This document shows, piece after piece, positions 42,653-50,560 of a DNA stretch of 64,000 nt (position 1 is its first letter; each line of letters begins with the position of its first letter). This DNA comes from Faeciplasma sp900553675 (lineage in GTDB: Bacteria; Bacillota; Clostridia; Oscillospirales; Ruminococcaceae): the NCBI GenBank assembly GCA_958428235.1, contig CAUAFG010000008.1:1-64000 (forward strand), in the 5' to 3' direction. A program made the position numbers and the translations under genes. The notes below the pieces were generated by a model. It saw only the letters and a program-made list of their open reading frames with translations. It did no database searches and was not told where the DNA came from.

Positions 42653-43494
42653 ATCGTTTTACAAGCATAAACAAATGCATATCTGCCGGAAAGACGGTCA
42701 AGCGCTCGCAGGCACTCGCCTTCGCTGTCAAACAAACCATAAACGCAGGAGCCACTTCCGGTCATCATTGAAGCTTTTGCGCGGCAGCCCTTAAGCTCTT
42801 GCTTTATTCTGATGATTTTGTCATCTGCAACGGCTGTTTCAAGGTCGTTGGAAAGGTAATCGTATATCGCTTCGCCGTTATGCATAGCGGAAATCAGACT
42901 TGCAGACATATCCACGCTTATTAGCTTTTTATCGTCAAAGCTTTTGTATGCAAGCGGCGTGGATATTCCAAAATCAGGCTTTACAAGCAGAACATTATGC
43001 TTTACATCATATGAAACCGGCGTGATTTTTTCGCCTATGCCCTCGCACAGTGCAGTCCCGCCGTTTATCAGAAAAGGAACGTCTGCCCCGACATTAACAG
43101 CTATTTCACATAGCTTATCAGCACTCAGATTCTTTTTAAGCAGTATGTTTAAGATTCGCAAAACCGCCGCGCTGTCAGCCGAGCCTCCGCCTAAGCCCGC
43201 CATTGAAGGTATATGCTTTTCGATGGCTATATCGGCTCCACACTCAGCTTTGCCCACGGCTTCTAAAAACAGCTTTGCTGCCTTATAGCAGGTATTGCGC
43301 TCGTCGGTGGGAACTCCTGCATCGTCACACAAAATATGTATGTCGGCGCAGTTCTTGAGAGTCACGGTTACGGTATCAAAAAGAGATATTGTCTGCATGA
43401 CGGTTCTTAGAGAATGATAGCCGTTGGGCAGTATTCCGGTGACGTCCAGCGTGAGATTAATCTTAGCATAAGCCTTTTGTGAAAGACTATTCAT
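42649..43494 (-). CDS. ispE: 4-diphosphocytidyl-2-C-methyl-D-erythritol kinase
   Basis: IspE phosphorylates CDP-methylerythritol in the non-mevalonate isoprenoid pathway. The 281-residue GHMP kinase has 'AYAKINLTLDV' at the N-terminus, the ATP loop 'PSMAGLGGGSADSAA' and the C-terminal 'MTGSGSCVYGLF'. It overlaps the upstream aminotransferase by 8 nt and the downstream radical SAM gene by 4 nt. Confidence 0.96.
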   Translation of the reverse strand: MNSLSQKAYAKINLTLDVTGILPNGYHSLRTVMQTISLFDTVTVTLKNCADIHILCDDAGVPTDERNTCYKAAKLFLEAVGKAECGADIAIEKHIPSMAGLGGGSADSAAVLRILNILLKKNLSADKLCEIAVNVGADVPFLINGGTALCEGIGEKITPVSYDVKHNVLLVKPDFGISTPLAYKSFDDKKLISVDMSASLISAMHNGEAIYDYLSNDLETAVADDKIIRIKQELKGCRAKASMMTGSGSCVYGLFDSEGECLRALDRLSGRYAFVYACKTI

Positions 43495-44665
43495 TTTCCG
43501 ATATCTCCGACATGAATTCGCGAATTCGCTTTATGGCTTCCATAAGGTGCTTGATTGAATACGCATACGAAACACGCACATAGCCCTCTCCGCAGTCACC
43601 GAAGGCTGTTCCGGGAATCACCGCAACACGTTTGGTGTAAAGCAGCTTTTCGCAGAACTCCTCGCTCTTAAGACCTGTTGATTTTATGCATGGGAAAACA
43701 TAAAACGCGCCTTCGGGAGTAAAGCAGTCAAGTCCCAGCTCGTTAAAGGCGTTGACAAGATACCGCCTGCGCATATCGTATTCCGAGTTCATACGTCTGA
43801 CGTCCTCTTCGCAGGTGGTCATTGCTTCTATTGCCGCGTACTGGCTGACAGTCGGTGCGGACATTATACCATACTGATGTATTTTAAGAGCATGGCGGAT
43901 GATTTCATTCGGACCGCAGAGATAGCCGAGTCGCCAGCCCGTCATAGAAAATGCCTTTGAATAGCCGTTTACATAGATGGTGCGTTCGCGCATACCGTCA
44001 AGCGAGATAATTGAAAAATGCTCTCTGCCGTAGGTAAGCTCGGCATATATTTCGTCTGTAAGCACGGCGATATTTGTACCTCTGAGTATTTCGGCGATAG
44101 GCTCTAAATCCTCACGGGTCATTATAGCTCCGGTGGGGTTATTCGGGAACGGAAGGACAAGCAGCTTTGTCCTTGGGGTGATTGCCGCCTTAAGAGCCTC
44201 CGGCATGAGTTTGAAATTATCCTCAGCCTTGGTTTCTATAATTACAGGAGTTCCTCCCGCAAGCTTTACTATCGGCTTATAGCAGACAAACGAAGGCTCA
44301 GGAATGATAACCTCGTCCCCCGGCTCTACCAATGTTCTCACCGTAAGGTCGATAGCTTCGGAGCCGCCGACAGTTACGATTATTTCCTTTGCAGGGTCGT
44401 ACTCAACGCCGGTTCTCGACGCAGTATACTCCGATATTGTCTTTCTTAGCTTGATAAGACCGGAATTCGCGGTATAAACCGTTTTGCCACGCTCAAGAGC
44501 AAGTATAGCCGCGCGCCTTATCGGCCATGGCGTATAAAAATCAGGCTCGCCGATTCCAAGTGAAATTACATCGTCAAGCGTGGCGGCAATATCGAAGTAT
44601 TTGCGTATGCCGGAGGGCTTGATTTCGGAAGCGGTCTTGCCAAGAAGTGAATTATAGTCCATCAT
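43487..44665 (-). CDS. Class I/II pyridoxal-phosphate aminotransferase
   Basis: A 392-residue fold-type I aminotransferase. It has 'SLGIGEPDF', the 'PFPNNPTGA' block, the PLP lysine Lys237 in 'NGYSKAFSMTGWR' and the carboxylate-binding 'YVRVSYA'. The closest match by eye is the PatA/AspC-like group, which includes N-acetyl-LL-diaminopimelate aminotransferases and general aromatic or alanine aminotransferases. The exact substrate is open. The Lrp-type regulator gene 10 bp upstream suggests amino-acid-responsive control. Confidence 0.92.
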   Translation of the reverse strand: MMDYNSLLGKTASEIKPSGIRKYFDIAATLDDVISLGIGEPDFYTPWPIRRAAILALERGKTVYTANSGLIKLRKTISEYTASRTGVEYDPAKEIIVTVGGSEAIDLTVRTLVEPGDEVIIPEPSFVCYKPIVKLAGGTPVIIETKAEDNFKLMPEALKAAITPRTKLLVLPFPNNPTGAIMTREDLEPIAEILRGTNIAVLTDEIYAELTYGREHFSIISLDGMRERTIYVNGYSKAFSMTGWRLGYLCGPNEIIRHALKIHQYGIMSAPTVSQYAAIEAMTTCEEDVRRMNSEYDMRRRYLVNAFNELGLDCFTPEGAFYVFPCIKSTGLKSEEFCEKLLYTKRVAVIPGTAFGDCGEGYVRVSYAYSIKHLMEAIKRIREFMSEISENE

Positions 44666-44674
44666 TTTAAGATA

Positions 44675-45148
44675 CTATTCCTTTCCGCGTTCGTCGGGCG
44701 ATTCCTCGACAAGCAGGATGCCGTTTTCCTTATACTTTTGCAGGAAGAAGTGAGTTGAGGTGGATATAACGCCGTCGATTGTTGCAAGCCTCTGCGCGAC
44801 GAACATAGAAACCTCCTTGATATTGCGGCATCTTACAGTGACCGCAAGGTCGTATCCTCCGGACATCAGCGATATGCTTTCAACCTCGTCGTATTCGGCG
44901 ATATGGCGCGCTATCTCATCATATCCCACCTGAGCCTTGGGGGTTACGGAAAGCTCTATATATGCGGTAATGCTGTCCTTATCGGTCATTTCTTCGTCGA
45001 CAATAGCGGTATAGCCCTTTATAACTCCGCTTTTTTCCAATGCTTCAATTTCGTTTGCAACTGCGGTTTCAGTCACGCCGAGCATAGTTGCAAGGTCGGC
45101 GTTTGATAGGCGGGCATTAGATTTTAATAGCCTTATAAGCTGTGTCAT
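44675..45148 (-). CDS. Lrp/AsnC family transcriptional regulator
   Basis: A 157-residue regulator. It has a winged-helix N-terminus (about residues 1-60, 'NARLSNADLATMLGVTETAVANEI') and an AsnC/Lrp ligand-binding RAM domain. Members assemble as octamers and bind amino acids. Directly upstream of the aminotransferase in one transcript, it probably regulates that operon, possibly its own promoter. AAAGGA lies 8 nt before the ATG. Confidence 0.92.
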   Translation of the reverse strand: MTQLIRLLKSNARLSNADLATMLGVTETAVANEIEALEKSGVIKGYTAIVDEEMTDKDSITAYIELSVTPKAQVGYDEIARHIAEYDEVESISLMSGGYDLAVTVRCRNIKEVSMFVAQRLATIDGVISTSTHFFLQKYKENGILLVEESPDERGKE

Positions 45149-45179
45149 GGTATCAATCCTTTATTATATATTTCTTTAT

Positions 45180-45208
45180 ATTATAGCATTAAAGTGAACG
45201 CAAGTCAA
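45180..45208 (-). promoter_or_regulatory. Promoter of the lrp-aminotransferase-ispE operon
   Basis: Complement TTGACT (45203-45208), a 17-nt spacer and TATAAT (45180-45185), with a short leader of about 25 nt. Confidence 0.88.
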
Positions 45209-45250
45209 CGATTTTTTGCTGTTTTGCATAAATAATATAGCTTTCATTTG

Positions 45251-46117
45251 TCAGGTGTTACTATTAAGCGAGAAAAGCTCGTCCGAAAGGCGTATCATCA
45301 TATCCATATCAAGCTCCTCCGGTCGTGCCGATGGCTTGATTCCCGCGCGAGACATAACGCTTTCAAGAGTCGTCTTATCAATTCCCATAGAGCCGCTTAC
45401 GCAGTTTAAAAGAGTTTTCCTTCTCTGCGAGAACATACCGCGGACTACCTTGAAAAAGAAATCTTCATCCTTCACCTTTGGTGTCTCGCGCCGGATATCG
45501 AACCGAACAACGCAGCTATCCACGTTCGGTGTAGGCATAAAGCTCCCTCTTGAAACATTAAAAAGAATCTTTGCATCTGAGAAATAGTTTACTGCGACTG
45601 TAACGGCTCCTGCATCGCGAGTACCCAATGGCGCGCAGAGCCTGACTCCCGCCTCTTTTTGAACCATTGCGGTTATGGATTTTATCGGCAACCGTGACTG
45701 CAAAAGGGACATAATTATCGGCGAGGTTATGTAATACGGCAGATTTGCGCATACCGCGACATCAAGTCCGGAAAATTCCTCTGCAATCAGCTTTTTTATG
45801 TCAAGCTTAAGGATATCGCCGTAAATTATCTTTACATTTTTATGCTCCGAAAGCGTCTCGCCAAGAACAGGTATCAGGCGGTCGTCGATTTCCACTGTGA
45901 CCACCTTGTCCGCGCGTTTGGCAAGCTCGTTTGTCAAAACTCCGATTCCAGGTCCGATTTCAAGTATGCCGAAGCCCGGCGCAGCGTTGCCCATCTCAGC
46001 GATTTTGGGGCAGACTGTTGGATTTATCAGAAAATTCTGACCAAGCTTTTTAGAAAAGGTGAAGCCGTGCCTTGAGAGTATCTCTTTTATAACCCCGATG
46101 TTAGACAGATTATCCAT
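45251..46117 (-). CDS. rsmA: 16S rRNA dimethyladenosine transferase
   Basis: RsmA (KsgA) dimethylates two adjacent adenines near the 3' end of 16S rRNA. The 288-residue protein has 'KKLGQNFLINP', the SAM site 'ILEIGPGIGVLT' and the catalytic motif IV 'NLPYYI'. ATG 46117 is chosen because GGAG lies about 10 nt upstream. The longer in-frame reading would extend through the promoter. It is a single-gene unit. Confidence 0.96.
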   Translation of the reverse strand: MDNLSNIGVIKEILSRHGFTFSKKLGQNFLINPTVCPKIAEMGNAAPGFGILEIGPGIGVLTNELAKRADKVVTVEIDDRLIPVLGETLSEHKNVKIIYGDILKLDIKKLIAEEFSGLDVAVCANLPYYITSPIIMSLLQSRLPIKSITAMVQKEAGVRLCAPLGTRDAGAVTVAVNYFSDAKILFNVSRGSFMPTPNVDSCVVRFDIRRETPKVKDEDFFFKVVRGMFSQRRKTLLNCVSGSMGIDKTTLESVMSRAGIKPSARPEELDMDMMIRLSDELFSLNSNT

Positions 46118-46147
46118 GCTTATATATCTCCGTAAAGTTTTTATTGT

Positions 46148-46176
46148 ATTATAGCCTGTTTTATTATTCAAGTCAA
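46148..46176 (-). promoter_or_regulatory. Promoter of rsmA
   Basis: Complement TTGACT (46171-46176), a 17-nt spacer and TATAAT (46148-46153), 31 bp before the start codon. Confidence 0.88.
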
Positions 46177-46232
46177 TACGTATATTTTCGACGGTGCAGT
46201 CAAAAATATAATAAAAAAGAAGGTGCGTCGCA

Positions 46233-46388
46233 ATGTCAACACTCACCGACATCATTATCTCCCAGAATCTTAAATCGTCAGACTTTGCAAAGGAGCTTTC
46301 GCCAAAGGAGATGCACGAAGTATTAAAGCAGCGTCACTCCATCGGAAAGCAGAAGGACACTCAAAAAGCCGACATAAAGGTTAGATAA
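46233..46388 (+). CDS. Small 51-residue protein of unknown function
   Basis: A 51-codon frame between rsmA and tsf, read rightward. It starts with ATG behind a GAAGGTG ribosome binding site and ends directly at a strong terminator. The peptide begins MSTLTDIIIS and has a charged, Lys/Glu-rich helical middle (KELSPKEMHEVLKQRH) and a basic tail. It has no signal, membrane helix or cysteine. Codon use looks like that of the neighbouring genes. I do not recognise the family. A weak forespore-type (sigma-F) promoter candidate lies at 46180-46208. Confidence 0.7.
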   Translation: MSTLTDIIISQNLKSSDFAKELSPKEMHEVLKQRHSIGKQKDTQKADIKVR

Positions 46389-46389
46389 C

Positions 46390-46428
46390 AAAAAGTCCCT
46401 GAAATTGTTCGTTTCAGGGACTTTATAA
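46390..46428. terminator. Bidirectional terminator between the 51-codon gene and tsf
   Basis: AAAAGTCCCTGAAA and TTTCAGGGACTTT form a perfect stem with a 7-nt loop. The A-run on one side and T-run on the other serve both convergent genes. Confidence 0.92.
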
Positions 46429-46437
46429 TGTTCAGAA

Positions 46438-47349
46438 TTACTTGATCATGGAAGCAACTTCATCAGCGAAGTTGTCAGCCTTCTTGGTGATACCTTCGCC
46501 TCTCTCAAAGCGAACGTAATCAACAACCTTGATTGAGCCGCCGAGATCCTTAGCGCACTTTTCAACATACTTGCCGACAGTAAAGTCGCCATCCTTGACG
46601 AATTCCTGATCAACAAGGCAGTTTTCGGAATAGTACTTTCCAACCTTGCCTTCAACGATCTTGTGAAGAACTGCTTCGGGCTTGCCCTTCATCTTGGGAT
46701 CCTCAGCCATCTGAGAAAGCATGATTTCCTTTTCCTTAGCCAGAACTTCAGCGGGAACCTTGGTTCTGTCGAGGTAAGCAGGGTTCATAGCGGCGATCTG
46801 CAATGCGCAGTCCTTTCCGCAGTCGTAAGCCTTGTCGCCGAGGTCGGTGTCGAGCATAACCATAACGCCGATTCTGCCTTCACCGTGTACATAGGAAACC
46901 AGAGTTCCTTCCATTCTTACGAATCTGCGGATCTGGATATTCTCTCTGATCTGGAGGAATACTTCCTGCAGCTCTTCCTCAACGGTCTTGTCGGAACCGC
47001 TTGCCTTGCACGCCTTAAGAGCGTCAACATCAGCGGGGTTAGCCTCGATTATAGTCTTTGCAACGAGATCTACAAAGCTCTTGAACTGGGCGGTATTAGC
47101 AACGAAGTCGGTCTCGGAGTTAACCTCTACAACTACGCCGACGTTTCCTTCAACTACAGAAGCAACTATGCCTTCTGCGGCAACTCTTCCTGCCTTCTTA
47201 GCCTGGGTTGCAAGACCCTTTTCTCTTAAAATAACTATAGCCTTTTCAACGTCGCCCTCAGCCTCTACCAGAGCCTTTTTGCAGTCCATCATTCCAACGC
47301 CTGTTCTTTCGCGGAGGGAAGCAACGTCCTTAGCGGTAATATTAGCCAT
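46438..47349 (-). CDS. tsf: Translation elongation factor Ts
   Basis: EF-Ts recycles EF-Tu by exchanging GDP for GTP. The 303-residue protein has the N-terminal UBA-like 'VASLRERTGVGMMDCKKALVEA' and the core 'ETDFVA' and 'MQIAAM'-like blocks (here LQIAAMNP). It is cotranscribed after rpsB across a 177-bp gap that holds a long palindrome. AAAGGA precedes the ATG. Confidence 0.97.
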   Translation of the reverse strand: MANITAKDVASLRERTGVGMMDCKKALVEAEGDVEKAIVILREKGLATQAKKAGRVAAEGIVASVVEGNVGVVVEVNSETDFVANTAQFKSFVDLVAKTIIEANPADVDALKACKASGSDKTVEEELQEVFLQIRENIQIRRFVRMEGTLVSYVHGEGRIGVMVMLDTDLGDKAYDCGKDCALQIAAMNPAYLDRTKVPAEVLAKEKEIMLSQMAEDPKMKGKPEAVLHKIVEGKVGKYYSENCLVDQEFVKDGDFTVGKYVEKCAKDLGGSIKVVDYVRFERGEGITKKADNFADEVASMIK

Positions 47350-47420
47350 ATTATTACATTCCTTTCAAAAACATTATTTATTGAACCAAGGGCAGGTTTT
47401 GCCCTGCCCTGTTATGTTTA

Positions 47421-47523
47421 ATACTAATTTCTCGCAAAAGTGTTGCTATAAAATCGCCACAAAACCGCTGTACGATGGATTTTGCAGCGATTTTATAGAC
47501 ACTTTTTAGCGAGAAATAAGTAT
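47421..47523. repeat. Long imperfect palindrome between rpsB and tsf
   Basis: A left arm of about 45 nt (from 47421, ATACTAATTTCTCGC...) and a right arm ending at 47523 (...GCGAGAAATAAGTAT) are near-perfect inverted copies, including a shared TATAAAATCGC/GCGATTTTATA core. A 15-nt centre separates them. The size and symmetry suggest a MITE or REP-like intergenic element. As RNA it would form a large hairpin between the two cistrons. Confidence 0.75.
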
Positions 47524-47526
47524 AAA

Positions 47527-48267
47527 TTACTCCTCAGCAGGAGCTTCCTCTGCTGCTTCAGCGGGAGCCTCTTCAGCGGCGGTTTCGCCCTGTCTGCCCT
47601 CGATAATAGCGTCAGCCATGGCGCCGGAGATGAGCTTAACTGCTCTTATAGCGTCGTCGTTGCCGGGGATAACATAGTCAACCTCGTCGGGGTCGCAGTT
47701 GGTATCTACGATAGCAACTATCGGAATACCAAGCTTCTTAGCTTCGGAAACTGCAATCTTTTCTCTCTTGGGGTCTACGATAAACAAAGCTGCGGGGAGC
47801 TTCTGCATATTCTTGATACCGCCGAGATACTTTTCAAGCTTTTCAATTTCGAGGGTGAGCTGAGCAACTTCCTTCTTGGGAAGAAGGTCAAAGGTGCCAT
47901 CCTCAGCCATCTTGTGGAGCTGTTCAAGACGGGAAACTCTGGTCTGAATGGTCTTGAAATTGGTCATCATACCGCCGAGCCATCTTGCGTTTACATAATG
48001 AGCGTTAGCGCGCAGAGCCTCTTCCTTGATGCTGTCGCCTGCCTGCTTTTTGGTACCTACGAAAAGTACCTCGCCGCCCTCTTCGGAAACCTGCTTGATG
48101 AAAGCGTATGCTTCGTCGAGCTTCTTAACGGTCTTCTGAAGGTCGATAATGTAAATCCCGTTTCTTTCTGTGAAGATGTACGGAGCCATCTTCGGGTTCC
48201 ATCTTCTTGTCTGGTGACCGAAATGCACACCGGCTTCAAGAAGCTGTTTCATTGATACTACTGCCAT
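47527..48267 (-). CDS. rpsB: 30S ribosomal protein S2
   Basis: A 246-residue S2 protein with 'AGVHFGHQTRRWNPKMAPYI' and the 'PGNDDAIRAVKLI' block. A short Glu/Ala-rich acidic tail (about residues 227-246) is typical of Clostridia. AGGAGG lies 8 nt before the ATG. It is the first gene of the rpsB-tsf operon, behind a promoter and a 107-nt leader that can fold. Confidence 0.97.
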   Translation of the reverse strand: MAVVSMKQLLEAGVHFGHQTRRWNPKMAPYIFTERNGIYIIDLQKTVKKLDEAYAFIKQVSEEGGEVLFVGTKKQAGDSIKEEALRANAHYVNARWLGGMMTNFKTIQTRVSRLEQLHKMAEDGTFDLLPKKEVAQLTLEIEKLEKYLGGIKNMQKLPAALFIVDPKREKIAVSEAKKLGIPIVAIVDTNCDPDEVDYVIPGNDDAIRAVKLISGAMADAIIEGRQGETAAEEAPAEAAEEAPAEE

Positions 48268-48300
48268 TGTAGTAACCTCCTATGGTTTTTAATATTTTAA

Positions 48301-48367
48301 TCCTCCGCGCCGGTTAGCTTGCTTTCACCCAAAGAATTTCGGGAACCACGGCAAAACCATGCGCGTG
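48301..48367 (-). promoter_or_regulatory. Structured 5' leader of rpsB
   Basis: On the complement, CGCGC (48361-48365) can pair with GCGCG (about 48306-48310) and enclose two small hairpins (AUGG/CCGU and CCC/GGG). This gives a three-way-junction shape ahead of the start codon. S2 feeds back on its own mRNA in some bacteria, so this may be an S2-binding leader. The fold was judged by eye only. Confidence 0.45.
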
Positions 48368-48381
48368 CGAATTGCGGTAAT

Positions 48382-48410
48382 ATTATAGCACTATACTTTA
48401 GAAATTGCAA
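48382..48410 (-). promoter_or_regulatory. Promoter of rpsB-tsf
   Basis: Complement TTGCAA (48405-48410), a 17-nt spacer and TATAAT (48382-48387). Confidence 0.85.
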
Positions 48411-48447
48411 TAGTTTTTAACAAATTTTTTTGAAATATTTTCTCGTA

Positions 48448-50430
48448 TCAGTTCTGCGGAGGCTCCGGAGGACGATTATTGTCATCTTGCGCGCCTCCGG
48501 GGAATCCGCCCATAGGCTTTCCTTCTCCGTGGAATCCGCCGTTCATGCCAGGCTGTCCGAACTGCTGACCGCCCATCGAGCCGCCCATGCCCACCTGACC
48601 GTATGCGCTCAGATAATCGTCTACGGTGAGCATTATGCTGTCCCCGCCGGAGTATTTGCCGCCGGTATATACGCAGTCAAGGTTCTCTCCGCCGGAATAC
48701 TTTCCACCATATGAGACGGTGTATTCCTTTCCGGTAACCAACATCGGTGACGAGAAGATAACATTCTCGGCTATATTCTCGGTAATGAATGTAAAGCTTT
48801 CGCCGTTGCCGGAGATATTGATATACTTATCCGATTCCACAGTTTTGTCAAACGTTACGGAAATGCAGTTCTGAGTGAGATTATCCGGCGCCTGAGCCAT
48901 ATTTTTAGCACCGTATGCCAACAGCGTTCCACCTGTAAGGTAGAAGTCTCCATTATAATCAATAGCTCCGTCAGCACCGGACGACGGTCCTGCAATAATC
49001 AACGTGCCGCCGGAAAGATAGATGTTTCCGTTTGAGTCCATACCGTCGCCATCGGCGTTGACATAAACATATCCACCAGAGATATTTATGGAGTTATTGC
49101 CGTTTGCGGCAAATCCAGCGCCCGCACCGTCAAAGCCCTGCTGGTCTGAGCCGCCAGCGGCGTTTATACCATCGGATTTTGAGTTTACATACACTATTCC
49201 TCCTGAGATGTCTACCGACATACCCTCAAGACCTTCGCGGCACATGGTTACAACTACCGTTCCGCCGGAAACATTGATTGCGCTGTCGGAGTGAAGCGCG
49301 TCGTCTCCGGTAAGAATATTTATAACTCCCCCACTTACAGAGAGGTTTCCTGCGACATTAAAGGCATCATCTGCGCAGTCGAAATACGCTGCCCCGCCCT
49401 TAAAGTCGGCATAGCCCTGATTGCACTTTACGCCCTTCTGGCTTCCGTTTGCCTCGGCAAATGCACCTCCGCCGGTTTTCACAACCATGGAGCAATTGTC
49501 TACTGTAAGTCCGGTTTCTACCTGTATACCGTCCCCGCCGGCAGTTACATTTATATTGGAATCCGTAAACATCGCGTAACCCAGCGCAGGATCCTTATCC
49601 TGAGTTGAACGAAGACCGTCGTTGCCGGCAGTGACGTTTACTGTTGAATTTTGAATTGTCAGGCTGTCCTTACCGTTTATGCCGTTATTCTTGGCATCGA
49701 CATTTACTGTGGTGTTGATAATTTTAAGGGTGTCCTTTCCGATGATTCCGGATGCATAATTACCCTTTGCGGTTATTGTTCCGGTTCCGCGGATAATAAG
49801 GTCTGCCTTGCTGAAGATTGCTGCATTAGGCTCGCTTTCTACTGAATCGCAGAAGTCAAGGCTGAAATCATAATCGGTTCCGTCTGTAAACACATTTTCG
49901 GTCTTGCCATTTGCGATAAGTGTGACGCTTGAAGCCTTATAAACATAAAGCGGCGAGCTGTTCGCACAGGTGATGTTAACGCCGTTCAGGATAAGCACAA
50001 CATCCTCGCCCTTGGCGTTTACAACCACTCTGCCGTTTGTAAGGGTTCCCGAAAGCTCGTACACGCCGCTGCGGTTGATGAGCACATATCCGCCGTCCGC
50101 CTGTGCGCCCGCGCCTTCAACAGAAGCCTCAGCACCGTTGAAGGTAATTTTGGTAGTACCGGTTTCGTTGACCTCCTGCACGGGAGACGTCGCGTCAGGC
50201 ATGGCACTTTCATCTAAAAGAATCTTATAGGTCGAACTGTCGGCAGGTGTAAGCTCGTCAAGATTCGCAACGGGATTATTTCCGCCGGGGTTGTCGCCGT
50301 TGGTTTTGCCACCCTTATCCCCCTTTGTGACAAGGTATACCGCCAGAATTATGATGACAGCCAAAAGCAGTATTGCTATAAGCGCTTTCAAATTATTGTT
50401 TTTTCTTTTTCTTCCACCGCTTGACTTCAT
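48448..50430 (-). CDS. Cthe_2159-type carbohydrate-binding beta-helix protein
   Basis: A 660-residue surface protein. A basic N-terminus and one membrane helix (about residues 14-35) are followed by a Gly/Asn/Lys linker. Then comes a long parallel beta-helix region with repeated 'INVSGG', 'VTAGNDG' and 'G-x-x-D-G-I' turns, and a Gly/Pro/Gln-rich tail. It resembles the Cthe_2159 (formerly DUF4353) family, whose Clostridium thermocellum member binds cellulose and pectin-like sugars and calcium. It could bind exported or dietary polysaccharide at the surface. It is often found near GGDEF genes, as here. It has its own promoter. Confidence 0.85.
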   Translation of the reverse strand: MKSSGGRKRKNNNLKALIAILLLAVIIILAVYLVTKGDKGGKTNGDNPGGNNPVANLDELTPADSSTYKILLDESAMPDATSPVQEVNETGTTKITFNGAEASVEGAGAQADGGYVLINRSGVYELSGTLTNGRVVVNAKGEDVVLILNGVNITCANSSPLYVYKASSVTLIANGKTENVFTDGTDYDFSLDFCDSVESEPNAAIFSKADLIIRGTGTITAKGNYASGIIGKDTLKIINTTVNVDAKNNGINGKDSLTIQNSTVNVTAGNDGLRSTQDKDPALGYAMFTDSNINVTAGGDGIQVETGLTVDNCSMVVKTGGGAFAEANGSQKGVKCNQGYADFKGGAAYFDCADDAFNVAGNLSVSGGVINILTGDDALHSDSAINVSGGTVVVTMCREGLEGMSVDISGGIVYVNSKSDGINAAGGSDQQGFDGAGAGFAANGNNSINISGGYVYVNADGDGMDSNGNIYLSGGTLIIAGPSSGADGAIDYNGDFYLTGGTLLAYGAKNMAQAPDNLTQNCISVTFDKTVESDKYINISGNGESFTFITENIAENVIFSSPMLVTGKEYTVSYGGKYSGGENLDCVYTGGKYSGGDSIMLTVDDYLSAYGQVGMGGSMGGQQFGQPGMNGGFHGEGKPMGGFPGGAQDDNNRPPEPPQN

Positions 50431-50500
50431 AATATTATTACTTTCGTCCTACAAAAATATAGAACGCTCCTTTCCGAAAATATCCGATTGAATTATTCTA

Positions 50501-50529
50501 ATTATACAGTCAAAAAATTGCGCAGTCAA
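50501..50529 (-). promoter_or_regulatory. Promoter of the beta-helix protein gene
   Basis: Complement TTGACT (50524-50529), a 17-nt spacer and TATAAT (50501-50506). The leader is about 65 nt. Confidence 0.85.
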
Positions 50530-50560
50530 TTACATACATCAAAAATTAATGAAATATTAA

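Noticed and set aside
46663..47229. Long rightward frames opposite tsf and rpsB (also 46988-47509 and 47482-48255)
   Set aside because: They are antisense shadows of highly biased ribosomal-operon genes; no promoter or ribosome binding site supports them.
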